NCBI GenBank assembly: GCA_002709305.1
Contig: PAQM01000006.1
Span: 124,001-188,000 of the forward strand
Direction: 5' to 3'
Origin: Crocinitomicaceae bacterium
GTDB taxonomy: Bacteria; Bacteroidota; Bacteroidia; Flavobacteriales_D; Crocinitomicaceae
DNA: 64,000 nt
Under the pieces are notes generated by a model. It worked only from the letters and a program-made list of their open reading frames with translations, had not been told where the DNA came from and did not search any database. Shown here in pieces: positions 17,174-25,183 of the stretch. The translations under genes were made by a program, and so were the position numbers. Within the stretch, counting starts at the first letter, position 1; every line of letters begins with the position of its first letter.

Positions 17174-18622
17174 ATGAAAAGATTATCAGGTTACGAAAGC
17201 GAATTAGAATTACATATTCAGAAAGAAAGGGCTGCTGTAAAATTATCAAGTAAAGTTGGTGAACTACTTTACAATAATGGAATTGAATTAGTCTTCTTCA
17301 GAAACCACCTTGTAGATATTACTATCTCTGAAATATTAAAATTACATGAATATTCTAGAAATGTAGTTAATAAACCTGTTGATATTTTTACTACATCTGA
17401 ATTAGCTAAGATAATTCTATCAATGGATCTTGCTCCTGCAAAATTGGATATAGGGAAATTGGCAAGTGAGTGGTTAAACCAAACCAAGGAAACTGAAATG
17501 CTTGATTTTCTAAAAATAAAACTTTTAGGGTTTGAAAAAAAAGATAATTTAGATTTTGAACCCAGAGATGTTGTTTTATACGGATTCGGAAGAATTGGTC
17601 GATTAGCAGCCAGAGAATTAATTAAACAAGCTGGTAAAGGCCAACAATTAAGACTTAGAGCAATCGTAACAAGAAGTAATTCAGAAAATGATCTTATTAA
17701 AAGAGCAGCATTATTAAAAAATGATTCGGTACATGGCGCATTTAATGGAACAGTCAAATTAGATTTAAAAAATGAATCCTTGATTATAAATGGTCAAATA
17801 GTAAAAATGATTTGTGCTAATAAGCCTGAAGAAATTGATTATACAAATTACGGAATAAATAATGCTTTAATTATTGACAATACAGGAGTATTTACAGATA
17901 GAAAATCCTTATCACGTCATCTTGAAGCAAAAGGGGCTTCAAGAGTTCTATTAACTGCACCTGGTAAAGAAATACCAAATATTGTTTATGGAATAAATCA
18001 AAAAGAATTAAATATTGAAAATGATAAGATATGTTCTGCTGCGTCATGTACTACAAATGCAATATCCCCTATTTTAAAGGTCTTAAACGATGAATTTATA
18101 GTTAAGAAAGGTCATATTGAGACAGTTCATGCATATACAAATGATCAAAATCTTCTTGATAACATGCATAAAAAACCTAGAAGAGGTCGTTCTGCAGCGA
18201 TAAATATGGTAATTACTTCAACAGGCGCAGGAAAAGCTGTAACAAAAGTAATTCCTGATTTAAAAGACAAATTAACAGCAAATGCGGTACGTGTTCCAAC
18301 TCCAAATGGTTCGTTGGCAATTCTTAATCTTGAATTTAAAAAATCAACCACTATAGAAGAAGTAAATAACTTAATTAAATACGCAGCATTGAATGGAGAT
18401 TTAGTTAATCAAATTTATTACGCTTTAGACCCTGAATTAGTTTCTAATGATATTATAGGAAATACGTGTTGTTCAGTTTTTGATTCCAATGCAACAATTG
18501 TATCTAAAGATGGCAGAAATGCTGTTATATATGCTTGGTATGATAATGAATTCGGATACACTAAACAAGTAATTAGATTAGCTAAATATATAACTAAAGT
18601 AAGAAGAGCTATTTATTATTAA
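17174..18622 (+). CDS. Glyceraldehyde-3-phosphate dehydrogenase, long form
   Basis: The 482-residue enzyme oxidises glyceraldehyde-3-phosphate to 1,3-bisphosphoglycerate. The standard GAPDH core starts near residue 130: NAD-binding GFGRIGR (137-143) and the active-site cysteine C292 in SAASCTTN, with the partner histidine in VHAYTNDQ near 318. The first 130 residues are an extra domain of unknown role (ELEFFRN/IFTTSELAKI-type helices); GAPDH of about 480 residues is a known form in Bacteroidota, while the usual enzyme has about 335. A separate short GAPDH may exist elsewhere in the genome, so glycolytic versus gluconeogenic use cannot be told. It lies between two terminators, so it is monocistronic; I saw no clear promoter box. 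Confidence 0.93.
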   Translation: MKRLSGYESELELHIQKERAAVKLSSKVGELLYNNGIELVFFRNHLVDITISEILKLHEYSRNVVNKPVDIFTTSELAKIILSMDLAPAKLDIGKLASEWLNQTKETEMLDFLKIKLLGFEKKDNLDFEPRDVVLYGFGRIGRLAARELIKQAGKGQQLRLRAIVTRSNSENDLIKRAALLKNDSVHGAFNGTVKLDLKNESLIINGQIVKMICANKPEEIDYTNYGINNALIIDNTGVFTDRKSLSRHLEAKGASRVLLTAPGKEIPNIVYGINQKELNIENDKICSAASCTTNAISPILKVLNDEFIVKKGHIETVHAYTNDQNLLDNMHKKPRRGRSAAINMVITSTGAGKAVTKVIPDLKDKLTANAVRVPTPNGSLAILNLEFKKSTTIEEVNNLIKYAALNGDLVNQIYYALDPELVSNDIIGNTCCSVFDSNATIVSKDGRNAVIYAWYDNEFGYTKQVIRLAKYITKVRRAIYY

Positions 18623-18656
18623 TAAAAGAATTTTAACTAAGTTAAAAATATATAGA

Positions 18657-18684
18657 AAAGGCAGAGAAATTCTCTGCCTTTTTT
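18657..18684 (+). terminator. Intrinsic terminator after the GAPDH gene
   Basis: AAAGGCAGAGA, loop AAT, TCTCTGCCTTT, then further Ts: an 11-base-pair stem. The A-rich left arm also gives a U-run on the other strand, so it can end the lipoprotein transcript coming from the right. Confidence 0.92.
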
Positions 18685-18702
18685 AAATAAATAATTCAAA
18701 TA

Positions 18703-18915
18703 CTAATGTTCATGACAATGAACAACGTAATTTGTACCATCTACATTGTAACCATTTGCTTCTAATGCTTCTAAAGCATCTCCGCATTGTTCACCTAACT
18801 CAACTTCAGTCCCACCAGGTCCATCATAATGACATTCATGACATTCCTCTTTATTACATGATAAAAGAAGTGTTCCAGTTAAAATAAAACCTAATAAAAA
18901 TAATCGATTTTTCAT
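18703..18915 (-). CDS. Small Cys/His-rich lipoprotein, probable metal-binding partner of the TonB receptor
   Basis: From the ATG at 18915 the product has 70 residues: a lipoprotein signal (NRLFLLGFILTGTLLLSC) with lipobox cysteine, then CNKEECHECHYDGPGG, a QCGDALEALE helix, and a C-terminal VVHCHEH. The dense Cys/His pattern suggests metal binding. Similar short lipoproteins with a CHCxDPxGTEVELG-like centre occur in Bacteroidota, from memory. Three further in-frame ATGs upstream (18960, 18945, 18930) are each carried by a copy of a 15-bp tandem repeat and would add MKNKQ units; the last ATG gives the best signal peptide, but the true start is unsettled. It lies 61 bases downstream of the TonB receptor gene. 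Metal role is inference. Confidence 0.75.
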   Translation of the reverse strand: MKNRLFLLGFILTGTLLLSCNKEECHECHYDGPGGTEVELGEQCGDALEALEANGYNVDGTNYVVHCHEH

Positions 18916-18999
18916 TTGTTTGTTTTTCATTTGTTTGTTTTTCATTTGTTTGTTTTTCATTTGTTTGTTATTTATTTGTTTGTTATTTATTTGTTTTAA
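18910..18999 (-). repeat. 15-bp tandem repeat spanning the start region of the Cys/His lipoprotein
   Basis: Six units of 15 bases. On the minus strand the four nearest the gene read AACAAACAAATGAAA, each with an ATG; the two upstream units read ATAAAT in place of ATGAAA, the outermost being partly degraded. As the unit is 15 bases, copy-number change keeps the frame. Confidence 0.93.
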
Positions 19000-19021
19000 C
19001 TTATCTAATAAACTTATTACA

Positions 19022-21250
19022 CTAATTAAAATTCCGTTTTATTAAATAATTAAGGCTTATATAAAAGTTTCTGCCAGGATTAAAAACATTAATATTTTTA
19101 AGTCTGGAAAGATGATTAATATATTCAGCATTAAATATATTTTTGACTCCAAAATTAATTTCAAGAGGTGTTTTAATAAACCATTTAAATTTTAGACCAA
19201 TGTTTGATAAATCATATCCTGAAGAAGTAGTTTCGTATGTTGTCACTCTATTTTGTGCGAAAAAGTGTGAATTCTGAACTACAATTTCTTCTAAATTAAA
19301 TTTAAATCTCTTTTTAAATTTAACTCTTAAAACAAAATTTAATCTTGGTTGTGGAATCAACGCTAAATTTTCAGATCTATTAAGGGATTCTCCATAAATT
19401 AACGAATATGAACCCTCTAAATGTAACCAATGTGCAAAATGTGGATGGAAATGGATTTTCGTATCAAATCCATAAAGCTGTGCTTTATCTATTTGTTCAA
19501 AATTAAATAATGGTAAATTTTCAACAATTGAATCTTGCGCGACAATTTGAGTATAATTATTTATGTAATTATAGTATGGATTGAAAACAAAAGATAAATG
19601 CTCATTATTTAATTCATAATTTAAATCAAATTGAAGAGCACGCTCAGATTTTAAGTTGGGATTACCAACCTCATATCTCAAGGCTCCATGATGTTTTCCA
19701 TTTACTAATAATTCTGAGACATGAGGAGCTCTAAAACCACTAGAAATGTTAAGAAGTAAAGTGTTTCTGTTTATCGATCCAAATTCATATTTACCACCAA
19801 TTGAAAAATTAGGAGATGAATATTTAGAACTAAAATCATCACTAGCATTTAAGTTCCTTAAATCATACCTTCCACCAAATTGAAAACTAAAATTTGAATT
19901 AGTTTTATAACTAATTATTGAATATATACCATTATCTAGTTGATCAAAATCAGGAATTAGTTGTTCTTCTGCTTCAGCTATGTTTTTATTTATTTGATAC
20001 ATTCCTTGTATCCCAGATTTAATAGTCCATGAACCAGATTTTATATTATATCTAAGGTGATAAAGTATATTTTGTAATGACATACCTAAACCTGGAATAG
20101 TAAACTTTTCATCGTATTCATTTAAACTATTATTTGTATATCCTAACATAAGATCAATCTTATTTTTTCCGAGAAAAAATTTATTATTTAATTGAAATAG
20201 ATGATTATTTATATTTTGAGCTGGAATATTTCTTTGTCTATTTTGAAAATCTAACATAAAACTTTCAGGGTCAGGTATTGAGTCATGAGTATGACCTGGT
20301 ATACCATTGTAACTATGAGAAAACATATAATACATATTCATAACCCAGTTATTTGTATTATATGATATTCTAGTTTTAACACCCATATCCTGATAACGGG
20401 AGTCAGCAAGATACTTTCCATTTGGCATTTGAAAATCTGAAAAACTAGAATGTAAAGCACCAAGATTAAAACGAAATTTCTTTTTTGATAACTTAATTAA
20501 AGCTGAATTTGTATAACCAAGATTAACTGATTCAAATTTTGAATTAATATTAACCGAATATGCATTTTGACTTTCAAACTTTTCGTCTTCTATATATACA
20601 ACTCCTCCAAATGCATCAACTCCATAGAGTAATGAATTTGGGCCTTTTATAACTTCTAATGCACCTATACCAAGTTGAGAAATACCCAAACCATGATCTG
20701 CACCCCATTGTTGATTCTCTAACCTCATTCCATTAAGAACTGAAAGTACCCTTACTCCTTGCATTCCTCGTATTACAGGTTTTGAAATACCTGGCCCCAT
20801 TGATGCTTCCTGTACACCATTGATGTTAGAAAGAGCTTCGGATAAATTAGATACAGGAACTGTATTTAAATCTTTAATCAACAATCTATCTACTCTAATA
20901 ATATTGTCACGTTGCATTGTTCCTGACTTTGGCCTCAATAAAACCTCATCAAGCTCTAAATGAGACTTTATTAATCCTACTGAAATAAATAGCGAAGAAT
21001 TAACTTTCATTAATATTGATTCATAAAATGAAGCGCTAACAAGGATATTTATTTCTTTAGGTAAAGGAACATCTATGGAAAAATTTCCAATTGAATCTGA
21101 AATAGCATTTACCTGAACATCTTTTATATAGATATTAGCAAAAGGTATTCCTTCTTTCGTTTCAACGTCAAGAATCTTTCCTTTAAATTCCTGACCAAAA
21201 GATAATTGTACAACGAAAGATAATACAATCATCAATAAAATATTTTTCAT
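19022..21250 (-). CDS. TonB-dependent outer-membrane receptor, probable metal (Zn/Cu-type) uptake
   Basis: The 742-residue receptor imports a substrate across the outer membrane using TonB energy. After a signal peptide (about residues 1-19, ending LSFGQ) comes a CarboxypepD_reg-like domain (20-100), a plug (about 110-225, with RGMQGVRVLSVLNGMR and EVIKGPNSLLYG) and a 22-strand barrel ending in an aromatic-rich C-terminus. The plug's QQWGADHG and the barrel's HGALRYEVGNPNL segment resemble the ZnuD-like group of metal receptors. The flanking genes encode a His-rich exported protein and a Cys/His lipoprotein, which supports metal uptake; heme or siderophore uptake is less likely. It follows the His-rich gene by 76 bases, with no clear own promoter. 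Confidence 0.88.
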   Translation of the reverse strand: MKNILLMIVLSFVVQLSFGQEFKGKILDVETKEGIPFANIYIKDVQVNAISDSIGNFSIDVPLPKEINILVSASFYESILMKVNSSLFISVGLIKSHLELDEVLLRPKSGTMQRDNIIRVDRLLIKDLNTVPVSNLSEALSNINGVQEASMGPGISKPVIRGMQGVRVLSVLNGMRLENQQWGADHGLGISQLGIGALEVIKGPNSLLYGVDAFGGVVYIEDEKFESQNAYSVNINSKFESVNLGYTNSALIKLSKKKFRFNLGALHSSFSDFQMPNGKYLADSRYQDMGVKTRISYNTNNWVMNMYYMFSHSYNGIPGHTHDSIPDPESFMLDFQNRQRNIPAQNINNHLFQLNNKFFLGKNKIDLMLGYTNNSLNEYDEKFTIPGLGMSLQNILYHLRYNIKSGSWTIKSGIQGMYQINKNIAEAEEQLIPDFDQLDNGIYSIISYKTNSNFSFQFGGRYDLRNLNASDDFSSKYSSPNFSIGGKYEFGSINRNTLLLNISSGFRAPHVSELLVNGKHHGALRYEVGNPNLKSERALQFDLNYELNNEHLSFVFNPYYNYINNYTQIVAQDSIVENLPLFNFEQIDKAQLYGFDTKIHFHPHFAHWLHLEGSYSLIYGESLNRSENLALIPQPRLNFVLRVKFKKRFKFNLEEIVVQNSHFFAQNRVTTYETTSSGYDLSNIGLKFKWFIKTPLEINFGVKNIFNAEYINHLSRLKNINVFNPGRNFYISLNYLIKRNFN

Positions 21251-21326
21251 GATTATTTATACTTAATTATAAAAATTAGCATAGACTTTTCTCTAATAAA
21301 ATTTTAACTATGCTTTTTAAAATAAA

Positions 21327-21641
21327 TTAAGTAGAAGGAGGACCTCTAGAGTTAAAACTAGAATATAACGAGTATTTATTCTGAATTAAATTTATACATG
21401 TAAATTCAGAAAATAAAAATAACTTTGAACTTAATGGTAAATTGACGCTTGCATTTAAATTAGTATAATCGAAATCACATAAAAAACATTCATCAAAATC
21501 ATCTATTAATAAGTTTTGATTGTGATTATCACAATTATAATTGTCATTATGATTGTGATTTTCATGATTATGACCAACAGCCAAAGGTAGGCTAATGATG
21601 ATGAAAGATAAAACTAATATATTCGATAAGAAAATCTTCAT
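21327..21641 (-). CDS. His-rich exported protein, first gene of the probable metal-uptake module
   Basis: From the ATG at 21641 the product has 104 residues: a signal peptide or single helix (FLSNILVLSFIIISLPLAVG), immediately a histidine cluster (HNHENHNHNDNYNCDNHNQ), then a DECFLCDF segment with a CxxC pair, and a C-terminus SRGPPST. The His cluster and CxxC suggest binding of Zn, Cu or Ni in the periplasm; the RGPP ending recurs in small Bacteroidota proteins next to TonB receptors, from memory. A TTG at 21653 is in frame but lies inside the promoter box. No named function is established. Confidence 0.75.
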   Translation of the reverse strand: MKIFLSNILVLSFIIISLPLAVGHNHENHNHNDNYNCDNHNQNLLIDDFDECFLCDFDYTNLNASVNLPLSSKLFLFSEFTCINLIQNKYSLYSSFNSRGPPST

Positions 21642-21650
21642 AACGTTCTT

Positions 21651-21681
21651 CAAAAGTATATAATTGTTTTATTATTACAAT
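21651..21681 (-). promoter_or_regulatory. Promoter of the His-rich protein / TonB receptor module
   Basis: On the minus strand ATTG (21681-21678), 19 bases, TACTTTTG (21658-21651): complete TTG-N19-TAnnTTTG match. The box ends nine bases before the ATG at 21641, so the leader is very short or absent. Confidence 0.7.
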
Positions 21682-21736
21682 AATATTATTATTAAATTGT
21701 TATAATTCTTTTACAAAAAATATTAATAAATAATTT

Positions 21737-22387
21737 ATGAGAAAAATAATTTCAACTCTTTTATTAATCATAAATTCAGCAACATCTTTTTGTCAAGGAG
21801 ATATACCTTATTTAAAAGAATTATATATTCAAGAAATGCATGTAGATAAAAATTTCAGTCAAAAATATAGAATTCAACTTAGTAGACTTCGTGCTGCCTA
21901 TCCTCTTGCCTTAAAAGCAAATAATTTAATTATTGAGTACGAAAAAGACCTTCATAAATTAAATAAAAAAAGAAAAAAAAGAAAATATACTAAGCATGCA
22001 CACAAATCTTTGAAAGATGAATTCAATTATAATATTAAAGATTTATATAGATCTGAAGGAACTTTACTACTTAAATTAATCCATAGAGAAACAGGTATGT
22101 CTGTTTATCAAATAATTAAAAAATATAGAGGCAAATTAAATGCTTCGTTATATAATTCATTAGGTAAATTATGGCAACATAATTTAGATATCACATATGA
22201 CAAATATGGAGAAGATTGGATTACTGAAATTGTAATTCAAGATATCTTATCTGGAAAAATAAATTTTAATTTTAAAACAAAAAAAATCGATAAACAAGAA
22301 TATAAAAATGGAATGAAAATATATAACGAAAATCTAAAGAAATCACGAAAAAAAAATCGTAAAAAATTTAAATTATTTCGTCGTTAA
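21737..22387 (+). CDS. DUF4294 family protein
   Basis: This 216-residue protein matches DUF4294, a Bacteroidota-restricted family of unknown function. It has a signal peptide (about 1-20, ending SFCQG). The family core is visible as LRAAYPLALKANNLI (near residue 51), LKLIHRETGMSVYQIIKKYRGKLNA (near 118) and LWQHNLDITYDKYGEDWI (near 151). The very basic C-terminal tail may bind RNA, membrane or wall polymers, but nothing proves this. Its stop codon region overlaps the end of the convergent yajC gene by 15 bases. Confidence 0.85.
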   Translation: MRKIISTLLLIINSATSFCQGDIPYLKELYIQEMHVDKNFSQKYRIQLSRLRAAYPLALKANNLIIEYEKDLHKLNKKRKKRKYTKHAHKSLKDEFNYNIKDLYRSEGTLLLKLIHRETGMSVYQIIKKYRGKLNASLYNSLGKLWQHNLDITYDKYGEDWITEIVIQDILSGKINFNFKTKKIDKQEYKNGMKIYNENLKKSRKKNRKKFKLFRR

Positions 22388-22636
22388 TCGATCTTCAGCT
22401 GAATTAGAAATAGCAGATTTATCAACTCGTAACTTTCCACTTTCTGTTGCAATTAGAATTGTCGAATCAGCTACTTCAAGAATTTTCCCATGTATTCCAC
22501 CTATGGTGACAATTTTATCACCCGCTGCCATAGATTCTCTAAATTTTTTTAATTCTTTTTGTTTCTTCATTTGAGGTCTGATCATAAAGAAGTAAAATAC
22601 TACTAAGATCATTAACAACATTACCATTTGATTCAT
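22373..22636 (-). CDS. yajC: Preprotein translocase subunit YajC
   Basis: YajC associates with SecDF and the SecYEG translocon at the inner membrane. The 87-residue protein has one N-terminal helix (about residues 2-18) followed by the family signature FFMIRPQMKKQKELKKFRESM and GDKIVTIGGIHGKI. Length fits the family. It is the last gene of the dehydrogenase - nusB - DUF1573 - yajC operon, 15 bases after DUF1573, and its 3' end overlaps the convergent DUF4294 gene by 15 bases. Confidence 0.95.
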   Translation of the reverse strand: MNQMVMLLMILVVFYFFMIRPQMKKQKELKKFRESMAAGDKIVTIGGIHGKILEVADSTILIATESGKLRVDKSAISNSAEDRLTTK

Positions 22637-22651
22637 ATCAACATATTTTAA

Positions 22652-23044
22652 TTATCTCTTAATTACATTTGCTTTTATAATTACTTTGTTTATTGAAGGA
22701 TTCGTATTAGCAACTATACGAACAGATTTATTTATAATCCCAGCACCTGTCTTTTCTGTATTAATATAAGCCAAAACATAACCCGAATCACCTGGATTAA
22801 TAGGATTTTCTGGATATTCGGCAACTGTACAAGAACAAGAACCTTTAACTTCTCCTATAACCAAAGGGTAGTCGCCTATATTTTCAATTTTAAATTTTGC
22901 TGTAATCATTTCTCCCTTAATTATTTTTCCGGCATTAAATAAAGAATCAACCTTCATTATAGTCTTATTACCAACCTGAATATCAAGATTATTATTACAA
23001 GAAATAATTATAATGATAATAGAAAAGAATAATAAAAATCTCAT
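22652..23044 (-). CDS. DUF1573 domain lipoprotein
   Basis: The 130-residue protein has a lipoprotein signal (MRFLLFFSIIIIIISC, cysteine 16) and an Ig-like DUF1573 domain with the family's GSCSCTVAEYPENPINPGDSG centre near residues 69-88. DUF1573 is abundant in Bacteroidota and has no established role; the CSC motif may bind metal or form a disulfide. It lies between nusB (four-base gap) and yajC (15-base gap), a gene order found widely in Flavobacteriia, from memory. Confidence 0.88.
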   Translation of the reverse strand: MRFLLFFSIIIIIISCNNNLDIQVGNKTIMKVDSLFNAGKIIKGEMITAKFKIENIGDYPLVIGEVKGSCSCTVAEYPENPINPGDSGYVLAYINTEKTGAGIINKSVRIVANTNPSINKVIIKANVIKR

Positions 23045-23048
23045 AATT

Positions 23049-23996
23049 CTAATTTTTTAAACCCAATCCAACTTTATTCAACTTATTTTCTTTAGACAAA
23101 GATAAAATAGCCTTGTCCAAAATACCATTTATAAAAATATTACTTTTTGGAGTACTATAATATTTTGATATTTCAATATATTCATTCAAAGTGACTTTGA
23201 TGGGGATATTGTCAAAAACTTGTAATTCAGTAATTGCCATTTTCATAAGAATAACATCCATCTTAGCTATTCGATCAAACTCCCAATTTAAAGTTAAATC
23301 ATCAATCAATGTTTCATTTGCTTTGTCAAATAATATTGTTTTTAATAATAATTCACTAACAAAAGCTTTTTCATCATCATTTTCTTTATACAAATTAAAT
23401 ATTTCAAATTTATTACCTTTCTCGAAAGAATTAATTGTTTTTACAATCATCGAACAAACTAAATCTAAATCATCAACCCAAGAAATATTTTTATCATTAA
23501 AATAATCATATAAAACATTTGAATTAGCAATATCTGATTTAAATAATTCAACTAGAAATTTTTTGTCTTCTTCAAAACCATCAATACCATTATTCATGTA
23601 ATGATTATAAATATCACTTTTAATAACTTCATTATATATTTTACGAAACATTTGTTGATTTACATCACCAGACCAATTCAACTTCCTTTCCTTAGATAAG
23701 TAAATTAAGTTTACATCATTTTCAATAATATTAATTAACTCGTTCTCAACAAATTTCTTGTTTGGATTAATATCCTTATCAGTAAGAATATTTTTTTTCT
23801 TACTCTCTTCCATTCTATATAATCCATATTTTTTTAATTCTGAAAAAGTCAGTAATAAGTATATATATAAATCATATATTTTTTCTAAAGAATTAAAAAG
23901 ATTTTTTTCTACATTATCTAAATCTTCAGATTTACATTGGTAAAATGCATATAGTGATTGCAAAACTTTTATTCGTAAATGTCTTCTATTAAGCAT
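23049..23996 (-). CDS. nusB: Transcription antitermination factor NusB, long form
   Basis: NusB joins NusE on boxA RNA during rRNA transcription. The 315-residue protein starts with the family's LNRRHLRIKVLQSLYAF segment, and the C-terminal IAKMDVILMKMAITELQ and IPIKVTLNEYIEISKYYSTPKSNIFINGILDKA segments are the NusB signature. E. coli NusB has 139 residues; the central insertion of about 150 residues is the usual Bacteroidota form. It begins 16 bases after the dehydrogenase gene and ends four before the DUF1573 gene, so all are cotranscribed. Confidence 0.95.
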   Translation of the reverse strand: MLNRRHLRIKVLQSLYAFYQCKSEDLDNVEKNLFNSLEKIYDLYIYLLLTFSELKKYGLYRMEESKKKNILTDKDINPNKKFVENELINIIENDVNLIYLSKERKLNWSGDVNQQMFRKIYNEVIKSDIYNHYMNNGIDGFEEDKKFLVELFKSDIANSNVLYDYFNDKNISWVDDLDLVCSMIVKTINSFEKGNKFEIFNLYKENDDEKAFVSELLLKTILFDKANETLIDDLTLNWEFDRIAKMDVILMKMAITELQVFDNIPIKVTLNEYIEISKYYSTPKSNIFINGILDKAILSLSKENKLNKVGLGLKN

Positions 23997-24012
23997 CTTT
24001 TTTAAAAGAAAT

Positions 24013-25098
24013 TTAAGTATTTTGGATATCTAAGATCCTTTCTTCAGCAATTTTATTGGCTATTTGATATGTTGGAATACTTTCTTTTTTCGATCTTTTT
24101 ACTATATCATAAATTGTCGTATAAATTTCCTCTGCTTTAGTCATTGCCCATTCATTAGAAAAACCTTTTAATTCTGAATAACAATTAATAACACCACCGG
24201 CATTTAAAGCAAAATCTGGAGCGTAAATAATTCCTTTGTCCATAATTTTCATACCATGCACATCTTCTTTCTCTAATTGATTATTAGCTGCTCCAGCAAT
24301 AATCGAACATTTTAATCTATTTAATGTATTATCATTCAATGTAGCTCCTAAAGCACATGGTGCATAAATATCCATATCTAAATCATAGATTTCATCTATT
24401 CCAACAACATTTACATTATAGTCTTTTGAAATTCTATTTAGTAATGGAGTATGAATATCTGAAACATATACTTTTGCACCTTCTTTTAATAAATATTTAA
24501 TTAAATACTCTCCAACATGTCCAACTCCTTGAATTGCAACAACTTTTTCTGAAAGTGAATCTGAACCATATAAAATTTTAGCACATGCCTTCATTCCCAT
24601 ATAAGTTCCATAAGCAGTAACAGGAGATGGATCTCCACTTTTACCAGGTAAACCAACAACATAATTAGTTTCCACACCAACATATGTCATATCTAAAGGT
24701 TCAATTCCAACATCTTCAGCGGTAATATAATTTCCTGCCAAACTATGAACGAACCTTCCAAATCTTCTAAATAAAGCTTCTGATTTCATAGTATGAGAAT
24801 CACCAATAATAACAGCTTTACCACCACCTAAATTTAAGCCCGATATCGAATTTTTATAAGTCATACCCCTCGATAATCTTAATACATCATCTAAAGCTTC
24901 TGTTTCATTATTATAATTCCACATTCGAGTACCACCTAAAGCCGGTCCCAATTTAGTGTTATGAATTGCAATTATAGCCTTCAAGCCTGTATCATTATCA
25001 TTACAAAAAAGTAATTGTTCATGATTATATTTACTCATCTTAGCAATCACAGGATTTTCTTTTAAATTAACACCTTCAATATTTTTTACTTCAAACAT
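24013..25098 (-). CDS. Leucine/valine/phenylalanine-type amino-acid dehydrogenase
   Basis: The 361-residue enzyme deaminates a branched-chain or aromatic amino acid with NAD+, or runs in reverse. It has the Glu/Leu/Phe/Val dehydrogenase signature LNLGGGKAVIIGD (lysine near residue 88), the second catalytic region TAEDVGIEPLDM, and a Rossmann fold with IQGVGHVGEYL (near 188). Length and wording fit leucine dehydrogenase more than glutamate dehydrogenase (about 450 residues), but substrate is not certain. It is the first gene of the nusB-yajC operon. The 85-base gap to the divergent ABC exporter gene holds a 19-bp near-palindrome. Confidence 0.9.
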   Translation of the reverse strand: MFEVKNIEGVNLKENPVIAKMSKYNHEQLLFCNDNDTGLKAIIAIHNTKLGPALGGTRMWNYNNETEALDDVLRLSRGMTYKNSISGLNLGGGKAVIIGDSHTMKSEALFRRFGRFVHSLAGNYITAEDVGIEPLDMTYVGVETNYVVGLPGKSGDPSPVTAYGTYMGMKACAKILYGSDSLSEKVVAIQGVGHVGEYLIKYLLKEGAKVYVSDIHTPLLNRISKDYNVNVVGIDEIYDLDMDIYAPCALGATLNDNTLNRLKCSIIAGAANNQLEKEDVHGMKIMDKGIIYAPDFALNAGGVINCYSELKGFSNEWAMTKAEEIYTTIYDIVKRSKKESIPTYQIANKIAEERILDIQNT

Positions 25099-25135
25099 AT
25101 AAATGATAAACGTTATTTCATGTCAATTATATAAA

Positions 25136-25154
25136 TTTACAACGTCGTCGTAAA
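25136..25154. promoter_or_regulatory. 19-bp near-palindrome between two divergent genes (candidate operator)
   Basis: TTTACAACGTCGTCGTAAA pairs eight of nine positions around a central T, with a GC-rich core that stands out in AT-rich surroundings. It lies 38 bases upstream of the dehydrogenase ATG and 30 upstream of the ABC exporter ATG, a place for a regulator acting on either or both. No regulator gene is adjacent. Confidence 0.4.
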
Positions 25155-25183
25155 TGAGCGTGGCAAAAATAGAAAATTATTAG

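Noticed and set aside
17269-17757. 162-codon minus-strand frame opposite the GAPDH gene
   Set aside because: Shadow of the GAPDH gene; composition follows the complement of its codons.
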